A stretch of 64,000 bases of DNA from Paraspadella gotoi (GCA_051294375.1 CM119269.1:3346657-3410656), one strand, 5' to 3'; numbered from the stretch's first letter, positions 1 through 14,631 are shown. Program-made: numbers and translations. The notes: generated by a model not told the origin, from the letters alone.

Positions 1-177
1 ACTCGAACGAATGCGTAGTAAAAACTTAAAAGGAATAAATTCGGCAGGAATCGAGGAGAAATGAATGTCTTGTATTTTTTCGTTCTTCTTTTGTCTGAAG
101 AATTTGTTTTTTTTCTGTAAAAGAGATAAAAAAGCAAAATATTATTGCTGAGTTATTTATTTTCTGTTAAATGACGC

Positions 178-213
<36 letters not shown>

Positions 214-327
214 AGATTCCAGTCAGACAGGTTCCTCTCCACACTCTCCCGGTGTCCCCGTTCAGAAACTCTGCGTGTTTCGTCTCTTCAGACATAAGTT
301 TTACGAAGACGACGACGACGACGACGA

Positions 328-371
<44 letters not shown>

Positions 372-645
372 TTGAAAAAGACAAGGATGACATGAGAATA
401 AATCCTGTTTGCGGCCGTGAAATATTTACTGGGGTCAAGAACGTTCACTCTCAGTTTGTATTTTTTTTAATCGTTTTAAAAACCGCAACTTAAAACAATC
501 GTCTTGAAATTTTTTACAGTAACTTTGGTTCAATTTTCGCATTTTAAATAAATTCAAGGCTTTTGACAAAGTTTTGGTTTATTAAAGAAAGCGGTTTTTT
601 TTTTCCACAAATTACAATTCGAGAATCAGCCAACTTGTTCGAGGT
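1..645 (+). repeat. Direct duplication, copy 1 (partner 9406-10110)
   Basis: From ACTCGAACGAATGCGTAG to AACTTGTTCGAGGT the sequence matches 9406-10110, with many one-base indels in homopolymers and different lengths of the internal (CT)n and (GAC)n tracts. Similarity ends abruptly after GAGGT. The (GAC)n tract yields a spurious poly-Asp frame on one strand and poly-Val on the other. Confidence 0.85.
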
Positions 646-1802
646 GAGAGGAGAGATCTTCACCTCTTTAAACCGCAATTATGCGGCATGTTTTTCATCC
701 TCGTCGCATTTAACCCATGTACCTTTTCTCTCTTCATTGCTCTATTGGCCTCTTTTCTATTTCACCTTTTCAAACGCCCACTAAGTAGTACCTGCCTTTT
801 CAACTTTTTCTCAAACCCCACTACCTTTCTCACCTTTTACATTTCTTCAGCCTTCTGTTCTTAATTTTTCCTGCCGCCTTCCTTTCTTTCTCCGTCCCTT
901 CCCATTTCGCCCACTCCTCCCCAACATCCCCCGACCGACCTTATCGAAACCAATCCAGAGTGGATCGTCGTCCGCCACTAGATCCTTGAACTGAGGAATC
1001 TTCTCTTCGAATCCTCCCGTCAGTTCACGCGCATGCGCCGCCTCCTTAATATTCTACTTTCGCGACGGTTTTTGTATTAATCATTCAGATAAGTATGTAT
1101 ATATAATAATATCGCCGTGTAACCTTTTGCGTGTTGTTTTTTTTTTGTAATCCACGCGAACGGGGTGGAAGAACGGCGAGCATGGTGGCCGAGAGGGAGA
1201 GAGAGAGAGCGTTAGAGGAAAACGCCCCCTCTGGTCGCCGCGGAAAAGAACAACAAAAAGCAAGATCCAATTAGGCACACTCAAGAGTCGTAATATTCAC
1301 AAAATCCCCTGAGTGAGATGGCGCGAGATAAAATCGATGCGAGAGAGAGGAGAGAGAGAGAGAAGAGAGAAGAGGAGAAGAGAGAGAGAGAGAGAAGAGG
1401 AGAAGTAGACAGAGAAGAGAGAGAGGCAGAGAGAGAGAGAGAGACGAATAGCGTTTTTTTTTTTTAATACCTCAACCAGATTGCGGCGGAGTATTATTTT
1501 TATTACTGTAGGGTTTTAAAATAAATTGAACGCATATCCGTCGTTCTTCTCGAAAAAAATCGATTATTTAATACTTTTGCATCTCGACTAACAGAACCAA
1601 AATTTTAAATACACGCCAGAGAAAAAAAAATGAGAAGAAAAAATACCGGCGATCAGCAGAAAGCGTCGCAGACTTTTGAAAACTAGCGGAAACTCCGAAC
1701 AGAGATTTTTTAACTTTTTTTTTCCGGCTGTTTTTTCTGTCGATGAGATCGAACTCTTCTCTCCTAGTTTCGTAGAGCGGAGAGAGAGAGGAGAGCAGAG
1801 AG

Positions 1803-1854
<52 letters not shown>

Positions 1855-2960
1855 AGAGAAGAGAGAGAGAGAGAGAAAGAATTGCTTCAAAAAAAAGGAA
1901 AAATTTGCTCACAATTTCAACTACCCGGGAGTGCGAGTGAAACCGGTGGGTTGCTGCGCTGAGGAATAATGATGGTAGATAGATGCTGGTTGAAGATAGA
2001 TAAGACGACGACGACGAACGACGACCGGACATGAAGGATGATGAAGAAACGAATGAAAACGAAGATTACGAGTCGGTTTTCGCGAACTCTGGAACGCAGA
2101 GAGGGCGGCACAGGGGGTCTTGGGTGCGACTTTCGCTGGTACCGGTGGTTTCATCATTGAGAACTTACGATGTCATGTGGGATGGCAGGGGAAGCCCGCG
2201 CTTTACGTCTCCGTCTCTCTCTCTTCGTCCTCTCGTCTCTCTCTATCTCTCTCATCTCTCGCATCCTTCTCTCTCTCTCATCTCTCTCTCGTGCTCCTCT
2301 CTCCTCTCTCTCATCTCTCTCTCTCGTGCTCTTATCCTTTTATCCCCCTGTTTTGTTAATCTCTTTTATTTAACTTCCGCTTTATTCGATTATATTAACA
2401 ACACCTTCTTTAAACTAAAATATTGTAAAAGTCTTATTTAAATTAAAATAAGGTTTCAAAAGCAGAACTATATATTTGGGTGGTTTGTAAATAAAAGGAC
2501 AGTCGTTATTTTAATTTATTGGTCTCATCCTTTCTCATTTTGGCGCTCAGAAATATAATTTATTTCGTTCAGTACCTAATTTGGTCGATATAAATTGTGT
2601 TATAAGACTGAGATCTGTCAGTAATGCGGTATCTTAATTTATCATGTTTGGTTTCATCTGAACGAAGAAAGAGGAGCTGTACCAAAAATACTTTTCTGCT
2701 GAATGTTGTTGCCTGTGATGTATATACGCGCTGTATTTGGTAAGACGCCTTGTGTCTAAATAAGTCAGTCGGGCGTAGTTTGGTTTAGCATCCGATGTCA
2801 GAATCGATCGTTGTCGTTACAGGATCGGTCGAGAATTTGCGTCATCGTCGTTGTCGTCACGTCGATGATCTCATCCGTCGATTGTCCGTTTTCAATTCGA
2901 TCAGTATCCAATGCACGATTCCGCCGTCAATGATATCGGTTATGGCTTAAAAGACGACGA

Positions 2961-2992
<32 letters not shown>

Positions 2993-4572
2993 AGACGAAC
3001 GGGATCTAACAGACGCCAGGCACCACGTGGAATTATTGAAACTAAATCAAAGGAATTGACGACAAAGTTAAGAGGCAAAATTTATTTCGTTAGAAACGAT
3101 CAGATGAGCCGTTTTCGGCCTTCGCTGAAGGAACAGAAACGCGATAACCATAATGTTGAGGTCGATGACTAGCCAGTTCAACCGTCTGCAATGACAACAA
3201 TGGATTACGATTGAATATAGACAAATCAAGTTTAACAGAAAAGATCGAAGTGATAATGCGATAATAATTCTACAAATTCAAAGAGGAATGGAACTACGCG
3301 CGCACTTAAAGGACAGTAAAATAAAATGTGTAAAAAGGAGTTAATAAGAAAAAAAATTTTTTCGTTGATAAGATTCTCAAGAGATTGAAAAATATAGAAA
3401 GGTTGTAAAAAGATAATGAAGAATGAAGAATTTAAAGACAGAAGAAACCAGTTAGTAACATCGTCAAAAATAAAACATGTAACAGAAATTTACCACCTAA
3501 CATCCGGTTCAATTTATCCATAAACATCACTCGAAAATTCGGTTATTTTACTTCCGCCCAAGGGGCAAACATTTTAGGTTTTAACCTTTTGTTGATGTTG
3601 GGAGGTGGGGGGTTTTAAAGATTATTTTTTTCTGAGTGAAACACATTGAAAAAAGATAAGAGAAAATTGTGAAAAAAAGAATAAAAAGAAAAGAAAAACC
3701 GACACTGAGAATACCGAAATGGTAGTGAAAAGATGAGATCTCGAACTTGGTGGATAAAATAGTATTATCACGGTGTCGGTGAATACAGTACAGAAAGCGG
3801 GCCCTGACTCTGTTTCTGAAGTATCAATTCTTACATCTGATTTGGATTATAGTTTTGATTCGAATCGAGGTCTTATTCATTTATTTTTTCTAAAGTTTTT
3901 TGCGATCCGATGAATGTCTAGGTAATGGTCTGTTAGAAGATGAATTCTAGTTTTAATTTGTACTCTCAGCATATAGTGCTAACATAGTATATAGTAGTTT
4001 TTCTAAATTATAATACCGGAGTGGTGTTCGGAAGAGTTCTGTCTTCCAAGTTGGGACATGTAGTGGCTGAAGCATATTAATCGAGAAGTACCCGCCACCT
4101 TCGTCCTGTGTAACGAGCGTACTGGACCTTCGGTTCGTGTACTTTTTAGATAATCTGCGGTCTCTCACAATGTTTCTTATCAAATATGATGATTATATAT
4201 AATATAATATATATATACATATATATATATATACTACTAAGTAATTCATATATATATGGTTTAACATAAATCAGCAATGAACAAGCTGCTAAAAGAAAGC
4301 GAAAAATAATTTTATTGTGTTTGGCCTCATCTTGATAAGTTGTGCATGTATTTTTTTAAGAAATTTAAGTAATGCGAGTTTAAAACAATACCGAAATCGT
4401 AGTAATGAAAAATATACACTGATTCAGAATTCTACGGAATGTTCCTTTGTTTATAGTTTTTTGTAAAAGTACGTAGGTTTCGCTATCGGTCTTGAATAGT
4501 TCGGCTCCCGATGAAAAACAAAAGAAAGCCCTACTTTTTAATGATGAGTGAATATTTTCTTTTTCTTTTCAG
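646..4572. other. Intronic/intergenic stretch before the navigator-like exon
   Basis: Holds (GA)n/(CT)n tracts at 1188-1211, 1345-1443, 1778-1875 and 2210-2335, and (GAC)n at about 2955-2990. A frame at 2031 (MKDDEETNENEDYESVFANS) follows a GAC tract and lacks support. An AT-rich dinucleotide patch is at 4190-4260. No exon for the first half of the CH domain was found. Confidence 0.5.
1029..1038. promoter_or_regulatory. NRF1-like palindrome GCGCATGCGC
   Basis: Perfect ten-base NRF1 consensus in a C-rich, promoter-like stretch (900-1050). No start codon or exon can be tied to it. Confidence 0.25.
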
Positions 4573-4625
4573 CCTCCCAACGGGTTCAGGACATCAAAGC
4601 CAAACCGCGAACCATCACACAAATG
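4573..4625 (+). CDS. Neuron navigator-like (NAV/UNC-53) gene, internal CH-domain exon
   Basis: A 53-nt exon with a textbook acceptor (pyrimidine run, TTTTCAG) and a textbook donor (ATG|GTAAGT). The only informative frame reads SQRVQDIKAKPRTITQM and ends in phase 0. This matches the stretch of the navigator calponin-homology domain just before the helix that begins IEN-x-x-x-CL. The exon at 42163 starts in phase 0 with IENVHNCLALL, so the two join without a break across about 37.5 kb. Navigators are cytoskeleton-associated proteins that steer cell and axon migration; the N-terminal CH domain is their actin-linked module. Earlier exons, encoding the first half of the domain, are not visible in 1-4572 and probably lie outside the window. 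Family assignment is by recognition, not by search. Confidence 0.68.
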
Positions 4626-5363
4626 GTAAGTGCGATATTTTTAATTTCCTTTAGCCTCTCTTTCTTTTTTTTAGCTCTCTACTTATTTGTTTCTTCTTTT
4701 CCGACTTACTCTCTTCCTAATTGCTCTCACACGTTGCCCGAACAAAAGGAAACGAAGAGAGGCCGAGTAATTGTAAACACGGTTCTATGCACGAATCATT
4801 GAAAACATATGTTCGTAGAAACATCGCATAAACAATAGACGAATGGAATGATATTCTCGGAGAACTTTATAATATAGTTAAGCGAAACTTAGCCAGACAT
4901 AAGGATTTGTGGCGGAGGAGCTTTTAAAAACGCTCTTGATTAATTACTTCGATCAAAATGGTAGGTTTAAAAGACAAGGGCAAAGGTGAGGTCGAAAATA
5001 AAGACGAATTGAAAGACTAATACTTATTGTTTTTTTTTTTTTTTTTTGACTGATCCGTCACGATTTCAATCTTCTTCGAAAGAAGTAAAGAGTTTGAAAC
5101 GAGGCATCGCGTCGAACGATCTGGCGGGAACGGGCGGGGGTAGCGGGAGTGGCGGGTAGGAGTTTAATGGGGGTTGAGGGAGAGATTGCAGAGAAGCAGG
5201 GGCCTTTTATATTTTATATGAGAGGTGAAATCATTCCGGTCGTTGTCCTTCTTTGACAGGAATGTTTTTTTTTTTTGTTGCTGCATTGGGGCCCAAAGAT
5301 GTTCGGATTTTTTAAATGTTTTTTTTTGTTTTTTTTTTTTGAGATCTGTCGATCGCGTAGCAT

Positions 5364-6020
5364 CTAGATTTTCACCTCTGAGTCATAAGGTAGAGTCAGA
5401 TTTTGTCCATCGCTCGCCATATTTTCCTTCGTTGGAGGGGCGTGACGAAGCGAGTTCATGGTGAAGTTTCGTGGGATTTCATGGGCGGGTCGATCACTGA
5501 CCTGAGGCGGCGCCAAGACCCCAACACCATCCCACGTAACGAGGATCATGAGGCAGTTAAAGCGAAGAGCCCCGAAGAGGCTGATGTTCAACATGGCGCC
5601 GGCCCAGATGGCGCCAGGTGCTGGCGCGCCCTCGAAGATACGCGGAGACCCAGCGCGAGACCCTGGAGAATATGGATTGATTTGATTGGTTTGATTGATT
5701 GATTGATATATAAGTAACTTTTGATATATAGTATAATGGCGTTGACAAACTAATCTCCGCGATTCACCTGCTTCCTGGTAAGAGACTAGCTCGTGAGATG
5801 AGATGCGTTTGAGGACAGAGTTGAGGGGCGTGAAAGGAGCGTAGACGCCCGTGAGCAGACAGATGGCGCGCTCCGACGCCATGTGCCGGGGACGGCGTTA
5901 GCGGCGCGCACCGTCATGAGCGCGATCGTGGAAAAGAAGAAAGAACCTGAAAGATGAAGATTGGAAAAGTTATTTCGGTATGAGTTTCCTTGTTTATTGT
6001 TTTTTCTATCTATCTATCTG

Positions 6021-6065
<45 letters not shown>

Positions 6066-6268
6066 TCTATCTATCTATCTATCTATCTATCTATCCTATC
6101 ATATCTATCTATCTTCTATCTATCTATCATCTAATTTTTTTTTATTATCTATTGTCTAATCTCTCTGCCTTTATGAACTTTCTTAGTTCCTTCCTTTCTT
6201 TTCTTTCTTTCTTCGTTCTTTTTTCTTTCTTCGTCTTTCTTTCTTTTTTCTTTCTCTTCTTTCTTTTC

Positions 6269-6308
<40 letters not shown>

Positions 6309-6395
6309 TTTCTTATCTTTCTTTCTTCGTTCTTGTCTTTCTTTCTTTCTTTCTTGTCTTTCTTTTCTTTCTGTCCTTCTCGTTCTCTCTTCTCT

Positions 6396-6453
<58 letters not shown>

Positions 6454-8947
6454 TCAACATGAAAGATGATGAGAAAGCGACGCTCGTCCTTTTATTCGTC
6501 CTGACAAGAATTCAAGAGTCATACGAGACGACGACGATGAGCATGAGGATCGTAGCGACGATGCCAGAACTTTAACAAATCCCATTCCGAAATACCTAAA
6601 AGAAGTCATTAAGACAATAATGCCAATATAATTCAATAATTAATCAAAAAAAAAGAAAAATAAAGTCCAAATTAAATTATGCGTTTAATTTGGCATTTAA
6701 TACATAATTTTTGTTTTTTGCTTATCAAATATGTTTGTTTAAACTACTAGTATCAAATACACTCGATTATTTCAGAAAAATACATAAATAAAATAGAAAA
6801 TTAACAAAACTTTTCCCCCCGTTTACGATTGTGGGATCCTTGTTGGCCGCCATCATTGCATCCGCACAACCCATTCAACCAGTCCATACCAATCCAAAAC
6901 CCGGCCCCCCGACCGCCCCCCCCCCTGTTTTCACCCCCAACTCACATTTCCCCCATCGAAAGGAAATGGTAGGATGGCCATCATCCCGAACCACGTCACG
7001 AAATCCCCGAACAAAAGGCAAAGTAGTGATCTTGAGGAGAAACTTTCATCAGCGACCCGCAGCACCTCGTCCGCCCGTCCTTGGAGGATCTCGAGGAGAG
7101 TCTTCCTCTGGCGACGCCGAGCGGAGACGGCGTCGTCCATTCGTCGGCGGTCGACGCCTTCGAACTTTCGCTCGATTCGGCGCCTCCGATTTGGCCTTCT
7201 TGGTGCCGGCGTCGGTCGAAGGACGTCTCCATCTCGGGATGCTTGCCCGGGTATGTCTCCACCAGTTGTCCTCGACTTGGGCATTTCCCGCCCATCTCTT
7301 TCTCCTCTCTCCTCGTCCTCGTCTCGTCTCCGTCTCCTCGGCCTTGAGGCTGCCCGGTCGGTCCCGTAGCCGGAGAGGGCCGTGAGGCGACCGAGTCGTC
7401 GCCGGCGTCGACGGGCCGATTGACGAGGTTCTCGTTTCTCCAGTTCGAGATCGTCGTCGTCTTCGTCGACGCCCTTCAAGTCTTTGTAGCAGAGGTGGTG
7501 CCGAGAAGGTTGGAAGGAGTAAAAGGATGACATGAAGAGGCCTTGGGGGGGAGAGGGAGAAGAGGTTAAGAAGATGAAAGAAAAAAAAAGAAAAAAAAGG
7601 TAAATATGATGAGTCGTGTAAGTTCGGAATAATGCTCATCAGGCTCTAAGTACATTAAGGAAGACCCAACTGATAGCTAGATTCTAATTTCGCGTCGTTA
7701 ATGCTCGTTAACCTTTATGGAGGATTTGACATTGAATCCTCTAAACTGAACCTGCATCGTCTTACCGGAAGAAGTGAATTGGTTTAATGTGTTTTTTTCG
7801 TGATGTAAAAGTTAGATTTGCTTAGAAACAAGAGGCAGATCGGTCCCGACGATAAACCCAACGTTCGCACACCTGAATTCAAAAGAATGAATTGAGTTGT
7901 GATTATGTACATTGTACTATTCGATACATACATACATACCTCAACGGCGCTAAGAAACGGTCGTCCTGTCCTGATATTGGTTGCCCTGGAGAACGTCGCC
8001 TTAGTAACGCGGACGCACTGGCCCAGTGACTCCGGTGAGGAGACGCGAAAGAAGAATGAACCTGCCGACGAAATGGATGAAAGATTTGGATTAGTGAGAG
8101 TCGCTATACTAGTTGTTTTGAACTAACTTTCTGACAAAACAGACTGGGATAAAGTTAAAATCTAATTTATTGATATTGATTTCCGCACACAAAGGAATTA
8201 ATGACACCGACCAGAGGTAATATATTTGTAAATCTGTAACATCTGTAAAACTCAGGAACAAATCTGTGAACGTCATTTCTCCCCACGTACCAGTCCGCGG
8301 CGCAACGACGATAAAGAAACATCCACCAGATGGCGCAACGTCGCCAGAATCAGGATCAACTTGGCGTTGGTCATTTTTTCGTAAAATACCCGAAGACGAA
8401 AGAGAGAGTCATCGATGTCACGCTAGAGGGAGAGGGAAGTAAAGTGAGAACATCAATTTGAACATTAATTAAATATTTGTGTATTTACTACGTTAGAATG
8501 TAGGAGAATAGTTGATAGTACATATATAATGATGTGAGATAAAGAAGTGACTTTTTTTCACCTATAAGAGGCAACAGTGACTCCGTAGAAATTTCCGAGG
8601 GACCCCGAAGATTTCGGTGATAAAAAGCAGAGTGAAGGACGATGACGCCCTAGAGTTGTGAAGTTTGTTAAGTATGTGATTTCGTTCCATTTCTCTTTAA
8701 GATGAGAATAAGATAAGTATAAAATCAGTTTTACGAAATAACGGGAAACTTTTTAGAGATGACGGTACTTTCAGCAGGTAGCATTCAAATCCAGAACAGA
8801 TTTTCTCACATCCATCCCTCTGCTGATTGAAACTCACCTTTTCCAACCCCACCAAAAAGTAATTGTCCCGGATGAGAAAGTAAGTCCACATGGCGCCCAT
8901 TTTTTCCCGTCGCCACCTCAGCAGCGCCTCTAGTTCGACTCTCGCCA
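5364..8947 (-). CDS. Major facilitator superfamily transporter, MFSD8/CLN7-like; exons carry frameshifts
   Basis: Exons inferred on the minus strand: 8947-8838, 8422-8291, 8061-7940, 7872 to about 7831, about 7481-6945, 5946-5768 and 5662-5364 (stop TAG). Most have CAG or TAG acceptors and GTGAGT, GTACGT, GTATGT or GTGAAT donors. In order they give a transmembrane segment ending in FGYFTKK with LILILATL after it; FILLSRLLTGVTG followed in another frame by RVTKATFSRATNIRTG, which is the MFS TM4 helix and following loop; GFIVG; a long Arg/Glu-rich cytoplasmic loop; CLLFGDFVTWFGMMAILPF; RAICLLTGVYAPFTPLNS; and GAIWAGAMLNISLFGALRF, with a hydrophilic C-tail ending SEVKI. The order matches MFSD8, a lysosomal 12-helix protein. 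At least four one-base shifts are needed, one in an A6 run near 8366. It lies antisense inside the navigator intron. GC-rich sequence at 8950-9180 may hold the first exon. MFS membership is fairly secure; the MFSD8 subfamily is tentative. Confidence 0.5.
6005..6452. repeat. Compound microsatellite (ATCT)n-(CTTT)n-(CT)n
   Basis: (ATCT)n at 6005-6130, then (CTTT)n at 6185-6370, then (CT)n at 6398-6451. It lies in an intron of the nested transporter gene and yields long false Leu/Ser/Phe-rich frames. Confidence 0.95.
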
Positions 8948-9301
8948 CTGGAAGGAACAAAAGGGCAGCACGGCGTCGACGGAGGAAGTCTCCACCTCCT
9001 CGATCTCATCACGGCGATTCCGGCATCTTGGAGGACGAAGGGCGGAGGCTGGGGTCGTCGCGGCGGGGGCGGGGAGAGCTTGGCGAGGCGCGTCATCCTC
9101 GTCCTTGTTTGTTGTTGTTGTTTTGTTGAGGAAGAGAGGTCGTCGTCGCGGAGACGTCGAGACGAAAGAAAAGTTTTCATGATTGAGATTCGAAAACAAT
9201 TTTGTTTGTTTGTTTTGATTTTTTGAGGAGCGCAGTATAAAGGGAGCGTGGAGGGTGCCAGAGTCCGATTCAAGATTTGGGAATAGTGTGAGTGAGTGAT
9301 T

Positions 9302-9376
<75 letters not shown>

Positions 9377-9405
9377 GATTAAAGGATTTAAGATTAAAAT
9401 TCTCC

Positions 9406-10110
<705 letters not shown>

Positions 10111-13100
10111 TAAAAATGCTAAGTTCGATTCCGGTTTTAAAATTTTTTAACAATTTTCCCAAAAACGAGTCCATTATATGATTACAATATTCCTTTTTTC
10201 TTGAAATAGTTTATTCAAACGCTTCCGCTTCGGATTTAAAATGGATTGTTGATTCGAAATTGAAAGAGAGAACAAAAAAATCACTGGGGTCGTTATGACA
10301 TTGGAATTCATGGAATCCGGCGAATCAAAAACGAAGTGGAACAAGCGAGGCCTCGGGAATAAATCCGGATTAAACAAATGTCTTGGAAATTTAGGACTCC
10401 TTGTTGTAGTTGCTATCAGGTGAACAGAGATTAAGGGGAATGATATTAAGCGGTTAATGGTTAAAGATTACTTTGCTGTTCGGTTGTTTATAGAAAAGAA
10501 GAAATAAAAAGTCTCGGAAATTGTAGGAAAGAAAAAAAAATAACAACAATATTCGCGCCATTTAGAAACGAGGTTACTGAAAGGGTCATCTTGTCTCGAA
10601 AAGTGAACTAAAAAACTAAGGTATAATGAGGGAAAAAAATAGCTAAATTAGCAAGTGCTAATAGGGAAAAGAGTTAGAGGCGCGCGAAAGAACCCGGAAT
10701 AAATATGTATGTAATAACAGTTAAATAGTAAGACCAGAATTGACTGATAACGTCGCCACCACGAATCGAAAGTGGATCCTTCGAATTTGATTTATTTGAC
10801 GATGGACCGTTTACTTCATCATCGAACAAATTTTTTTAAAACTAAACTACTATAAGACTAATGTAAGTTACCACTACCGTTTAGGTATAATCGAGTACAT
10901 GCTATATAATTAATGGCATATTGTAAAGAGATGATAATTTTAGTCGCTTTTTTCGTATGACCTTTGAAAATGAAGACAGGCCAAATCTTACTAAAATTCG
11001 ATTACGTTTGATTTCTCCGAATTTTTAGTTCGACCTTTTCACCTCCAGAATTTTCTCATTACTGAATTCTTTTTAGGAGTAGTTCTAAGTTTTTACGACA
11101 GCTTATTTTTCCCTATTCCTATAAATGTCAGTTAACCAAATTGAGTTATGAATAAATAATCTTACAAATTGATGCTACGTTACATTCGCTACCAAGCCAA
11201 GTTTTTACGATTTACTGTTTGCTGTGCTAAAACTTGCGTGAGTTGATTTGGTATTAATGCTAGGGTAGGATTTTCGAAAGTCAATAAATATAATCTGTCT
11301 CAACTCTTTTAACTGTGTCCTATTTTTTGATTCATTACTAAAATGCAAACGCATTAAATTATATGTGTGTGTAGCTAGTAGAGAGAGAGAGATGACGAGA
11401 TGAGACGAGAATGGATGAGAGAGAGATGAGAGATAGAGAGAGAGAGATGAGAGAGATGAGAGAGAAAGAGAGATCAATAGTAAGTTTTTCTTTAGATATC
11501 AGTTCGCAATTCGTGACTCNNNNNNNNNNNNNNNNNNNNNNNNNAAAAAAAAAAACAACTTAAAAAGGAGCCGTGATTTATTCACGGCGAAAAACGGATT
11601 TAAAAGTTAAAATAGTTTCTCTCAAAACTTTTCGTCTCGAAAGTTTTTGCAAAGGATAACAGTTGCTCAGCCAGCGTGAGAATTAGGGTACATGTCCACA
11701 TGTCTACATGTCTACGTATTATTTACGGAGGGAAGATCAAAACAGGGAGAGAGATTCACACTGGATCGGGATATGATGGCCGATTGGCCAAGAATGTCAG
11801 TTAACTTATTGCTGCTAACCCCAACTCCCCTCATACTCTAACTCCCGAAACCACCTTAACTCTCAAAGGCACTCTCCTCAACTATCCCCCCAATCAACCC
11901 CCACAATATCCACTAAACCACTATCCAAATGGCCCCTTTTTTTTCTGCCCACTTTGAGAGTCGCTCATCTTTTTCCGTTGAAAGTCAAAACATTGCCGAC
12001 TACGAACTCGTGATCCGCGCGGAAAACCAGCGTTGAAAGTAACGAGTTCGCCCAAGATATTGAAGTTACGTGAATCAGTTCCTTGACTTGAATAACGGTA
12101 AGAAAGAGAATGACACCATCGTTCGTAGTTATTTTGTTTTGGACTTTTTTTCGACGCCGGGGGCTGAGATCCGCGTAACCAAGAACCCGTTACCGGCTCG
12201 TTACGTTTCTAATTTCCTCAATGAGTCTCGAGATGAACGGTGATGATGTGAGAAAAACAAAGATTCACAATAAAAAAAAAGGAAAACAGAAACTTAGGGG
12301 CAAAAGGGCAAAGAGTTATATGCGTTTCGTAAACGAAGAATTATATATCGAGACGAAAGATTTAGATTTTTTTTTATTCTTCTATGCCTTCCTTTGTTTT
12401 CATTTTTTTTCCTCTCTCTTACACTTTTTATTATCTTTTTTCTGTCAGTTTTTGATCAGTGTGTTTGTGTAAGAAATTCTTCAGTCTTCTTCAGATCTAA
12501 GATTCTTTCAACAGATGCTATTGATTATTTTTGCTTAATTTTTTTCTAAAGAAATTCGAAACGAAATTTTTGAGATTTCGAATTAAAAAAAAAGGACTCG
12601 TGCATATCTGTGGGGAGAGAGACTCGAGCAATTTGCCTCAAAAACTTGACGTCTTTGTGGCCTGGATTTGGATTTGGATTTAGATTTGGATTTGCTCCTT
12701 TGCTCAATTTCACGTTTTTTCATCGTCGTCTTCGTCGTCGTCTTCGTCGTCTCTCACATCTGGACTTCGCTTCGTTCCAAATATCCGTTGAGTGATTCGA
12801 ACGCGTGCTATGCGCTTCACCACCAACTGGGGTTAACTCGCGGTTTTATTTTTATAAAAAAAAAAAACAAAGTAAACAAAACAGTGAACAAAAACAAAGA
12901 CGATGATAAAGATGTATTTTCCAAAATAATCGGGATATCAAATAAACAACTCCCTCGTCGCCTCGTCTTGTCATCGTCAATGTCACCGTCATCATCATTA
13001 TCACCGTTTAAAAATCAATCAGGTTCTCCATCGAAGTCGTGATTCGTGAATATCCACGACGCCTCTACCATTTGCAAAGTCGCTATCACCAGCCAACGGT

Positions 13101-13399
13101 CGTTTATGATGACTATCACAAACAATTCACCAGCGTTATAATCTTGTTATAATCATAGTTCGATCTTGAACTTAACAGTCCTCCTACTCATCGCAATACT
13201 AATAATTACTTATAATTTCACGACTCCTCCCCTCGAATACAATCTACCACCGTTCACGCCACTCATAGTCGCCCTCGTATTTTCGAGGAGAAAAACGAAA
13301 TCTCAACTTTTATGGGTGAAATTGAGGAATGTTTTTATGGTGCGCGACGATGAGAACGACGATGACGACGAAAGGATCCCTCCTGGCCTCTCGTAAGAG

Positions 13400-13459
<60 letters not shown>

Positions 13460-13591
13460 CTTCTCTCTCTCTTCTCTCTTCTTCCCCTCTCTCTCTCTCT
13501 CGGCGATTTTCGACTGAATGCACAGATGTATGAAAACTCGATGTATTAGGAAAAATCGGTGATTCTCCCCTCCATACGTTTAAACTTTCAG

Positions 13592-13690
<99 letters not shown>

Positions 13691-14580
13691 AAATTTTATC
13701 GAGAAAAAACCATTTTCAACGATATCTGCGATTTTTTTCACCTACACAGACTTGTACCATCATCAATTTTAAAAAATAAATACAATTGAAAAAACATTTC
13801 GTCTTCGTTAGAATACGTATTTCCAACTTCCTAATCTTCTTACGATTATTTCCTCAATTAAATTTATATTTATTTTGCTTTCATTTACAAATGTTTCTGC
13901 GAAACTGACGGCCATCCGGTTTCTATCTTTCCCCAGCCGGAACAACAAAGGATCTCCTTGTGATTTTAACCTTTGTGCTTCTAGGTTTACAGGGAAGTGA
14001 GGAAGACGTAAAAGAAAAAAAAATATGAAAAAAAAATCGGAATAAGAAAGAGAAGGGATGGTTTCTCTCTGCGGATGCAACAAACCCTCTTTTCATCTTT
14101 TCATCTTTTTTCTCCTCAAACTGAGACTTCAAATCCTCGATTGTTTTTGAAGAAGATTTTAACCGCAAAAAATCCCCGAACGGCGTTTTTCCCCAACACT
14201 AATTCCCCCCGCCCGAATCCCCATCTCTATTCCCCTGCCAGATTTCCCTGCTCGTGTCTCCCTTCATTTCCCCTGCCTAAATCCACTAAACTAAATTCCC
14301 TTCTTTTATCCCTTCATCTCATCCCCCTTCTATTCACACCTTAAAATCCCTCGCCTCTTCCCTTTCACTAGTCCCCTGCCCCATTCCCTACCTCAAATCC
14401 CCTAATCCCCGACCCTCTTCAATATCAGGCCGACCCAGCCTTATCTCTTAGTTTCTTTCTTTAAACCATTAATCCCATTCGCTCTCTGGGTTGTACTACA
14501 TTTTTCCCTTTATTGCCTCATCGACGAATCTCCGTTTTTTCTCCTTGAAACCTTGTAACTCGCGCCGTATCTGTCTTCAC
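10111..14580. other. Giant-intron stretch, no gene seen
   Basis: AT-rich unique sequence with a 25-N gap at 11520-11544, (GA)n at 11380-11475, (CT)n at 13400-13500 and 13592-13687, and a C-rich pyrimidine block with TCCCC runs at 14170-14420. A frame at 12668-13042 begins in a repeat of GGATTT and ends in ATC repeats; I do not credit it. Confidence 0.5.
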
Positions 14581-14588
14581 GTCTGAGA

Positions 14589-14631
<43 letters not shown>

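Noticed and set aside
275-493. Frame with a long poly-Asp run (and poly-Val on the opposite strand)
   Set aside because: Produced by a (GAC)n microsatellite; no splice signals or conserved sequence, and the copy at 9783-9845 is interrupted differently.
5403-5702. Plus-strand ORF opposite the last transporter exon
   Set aside because: Minus frame encodes MFS helices and a stop; the plus frame shows no recognisable domain.
6831-7385. Plus-strand ORF over the transporter loop exon
   Set aside because: The minus strand has the transmembrane helix and the GTGAGT donor at 6944; the plus frame is its shadow.
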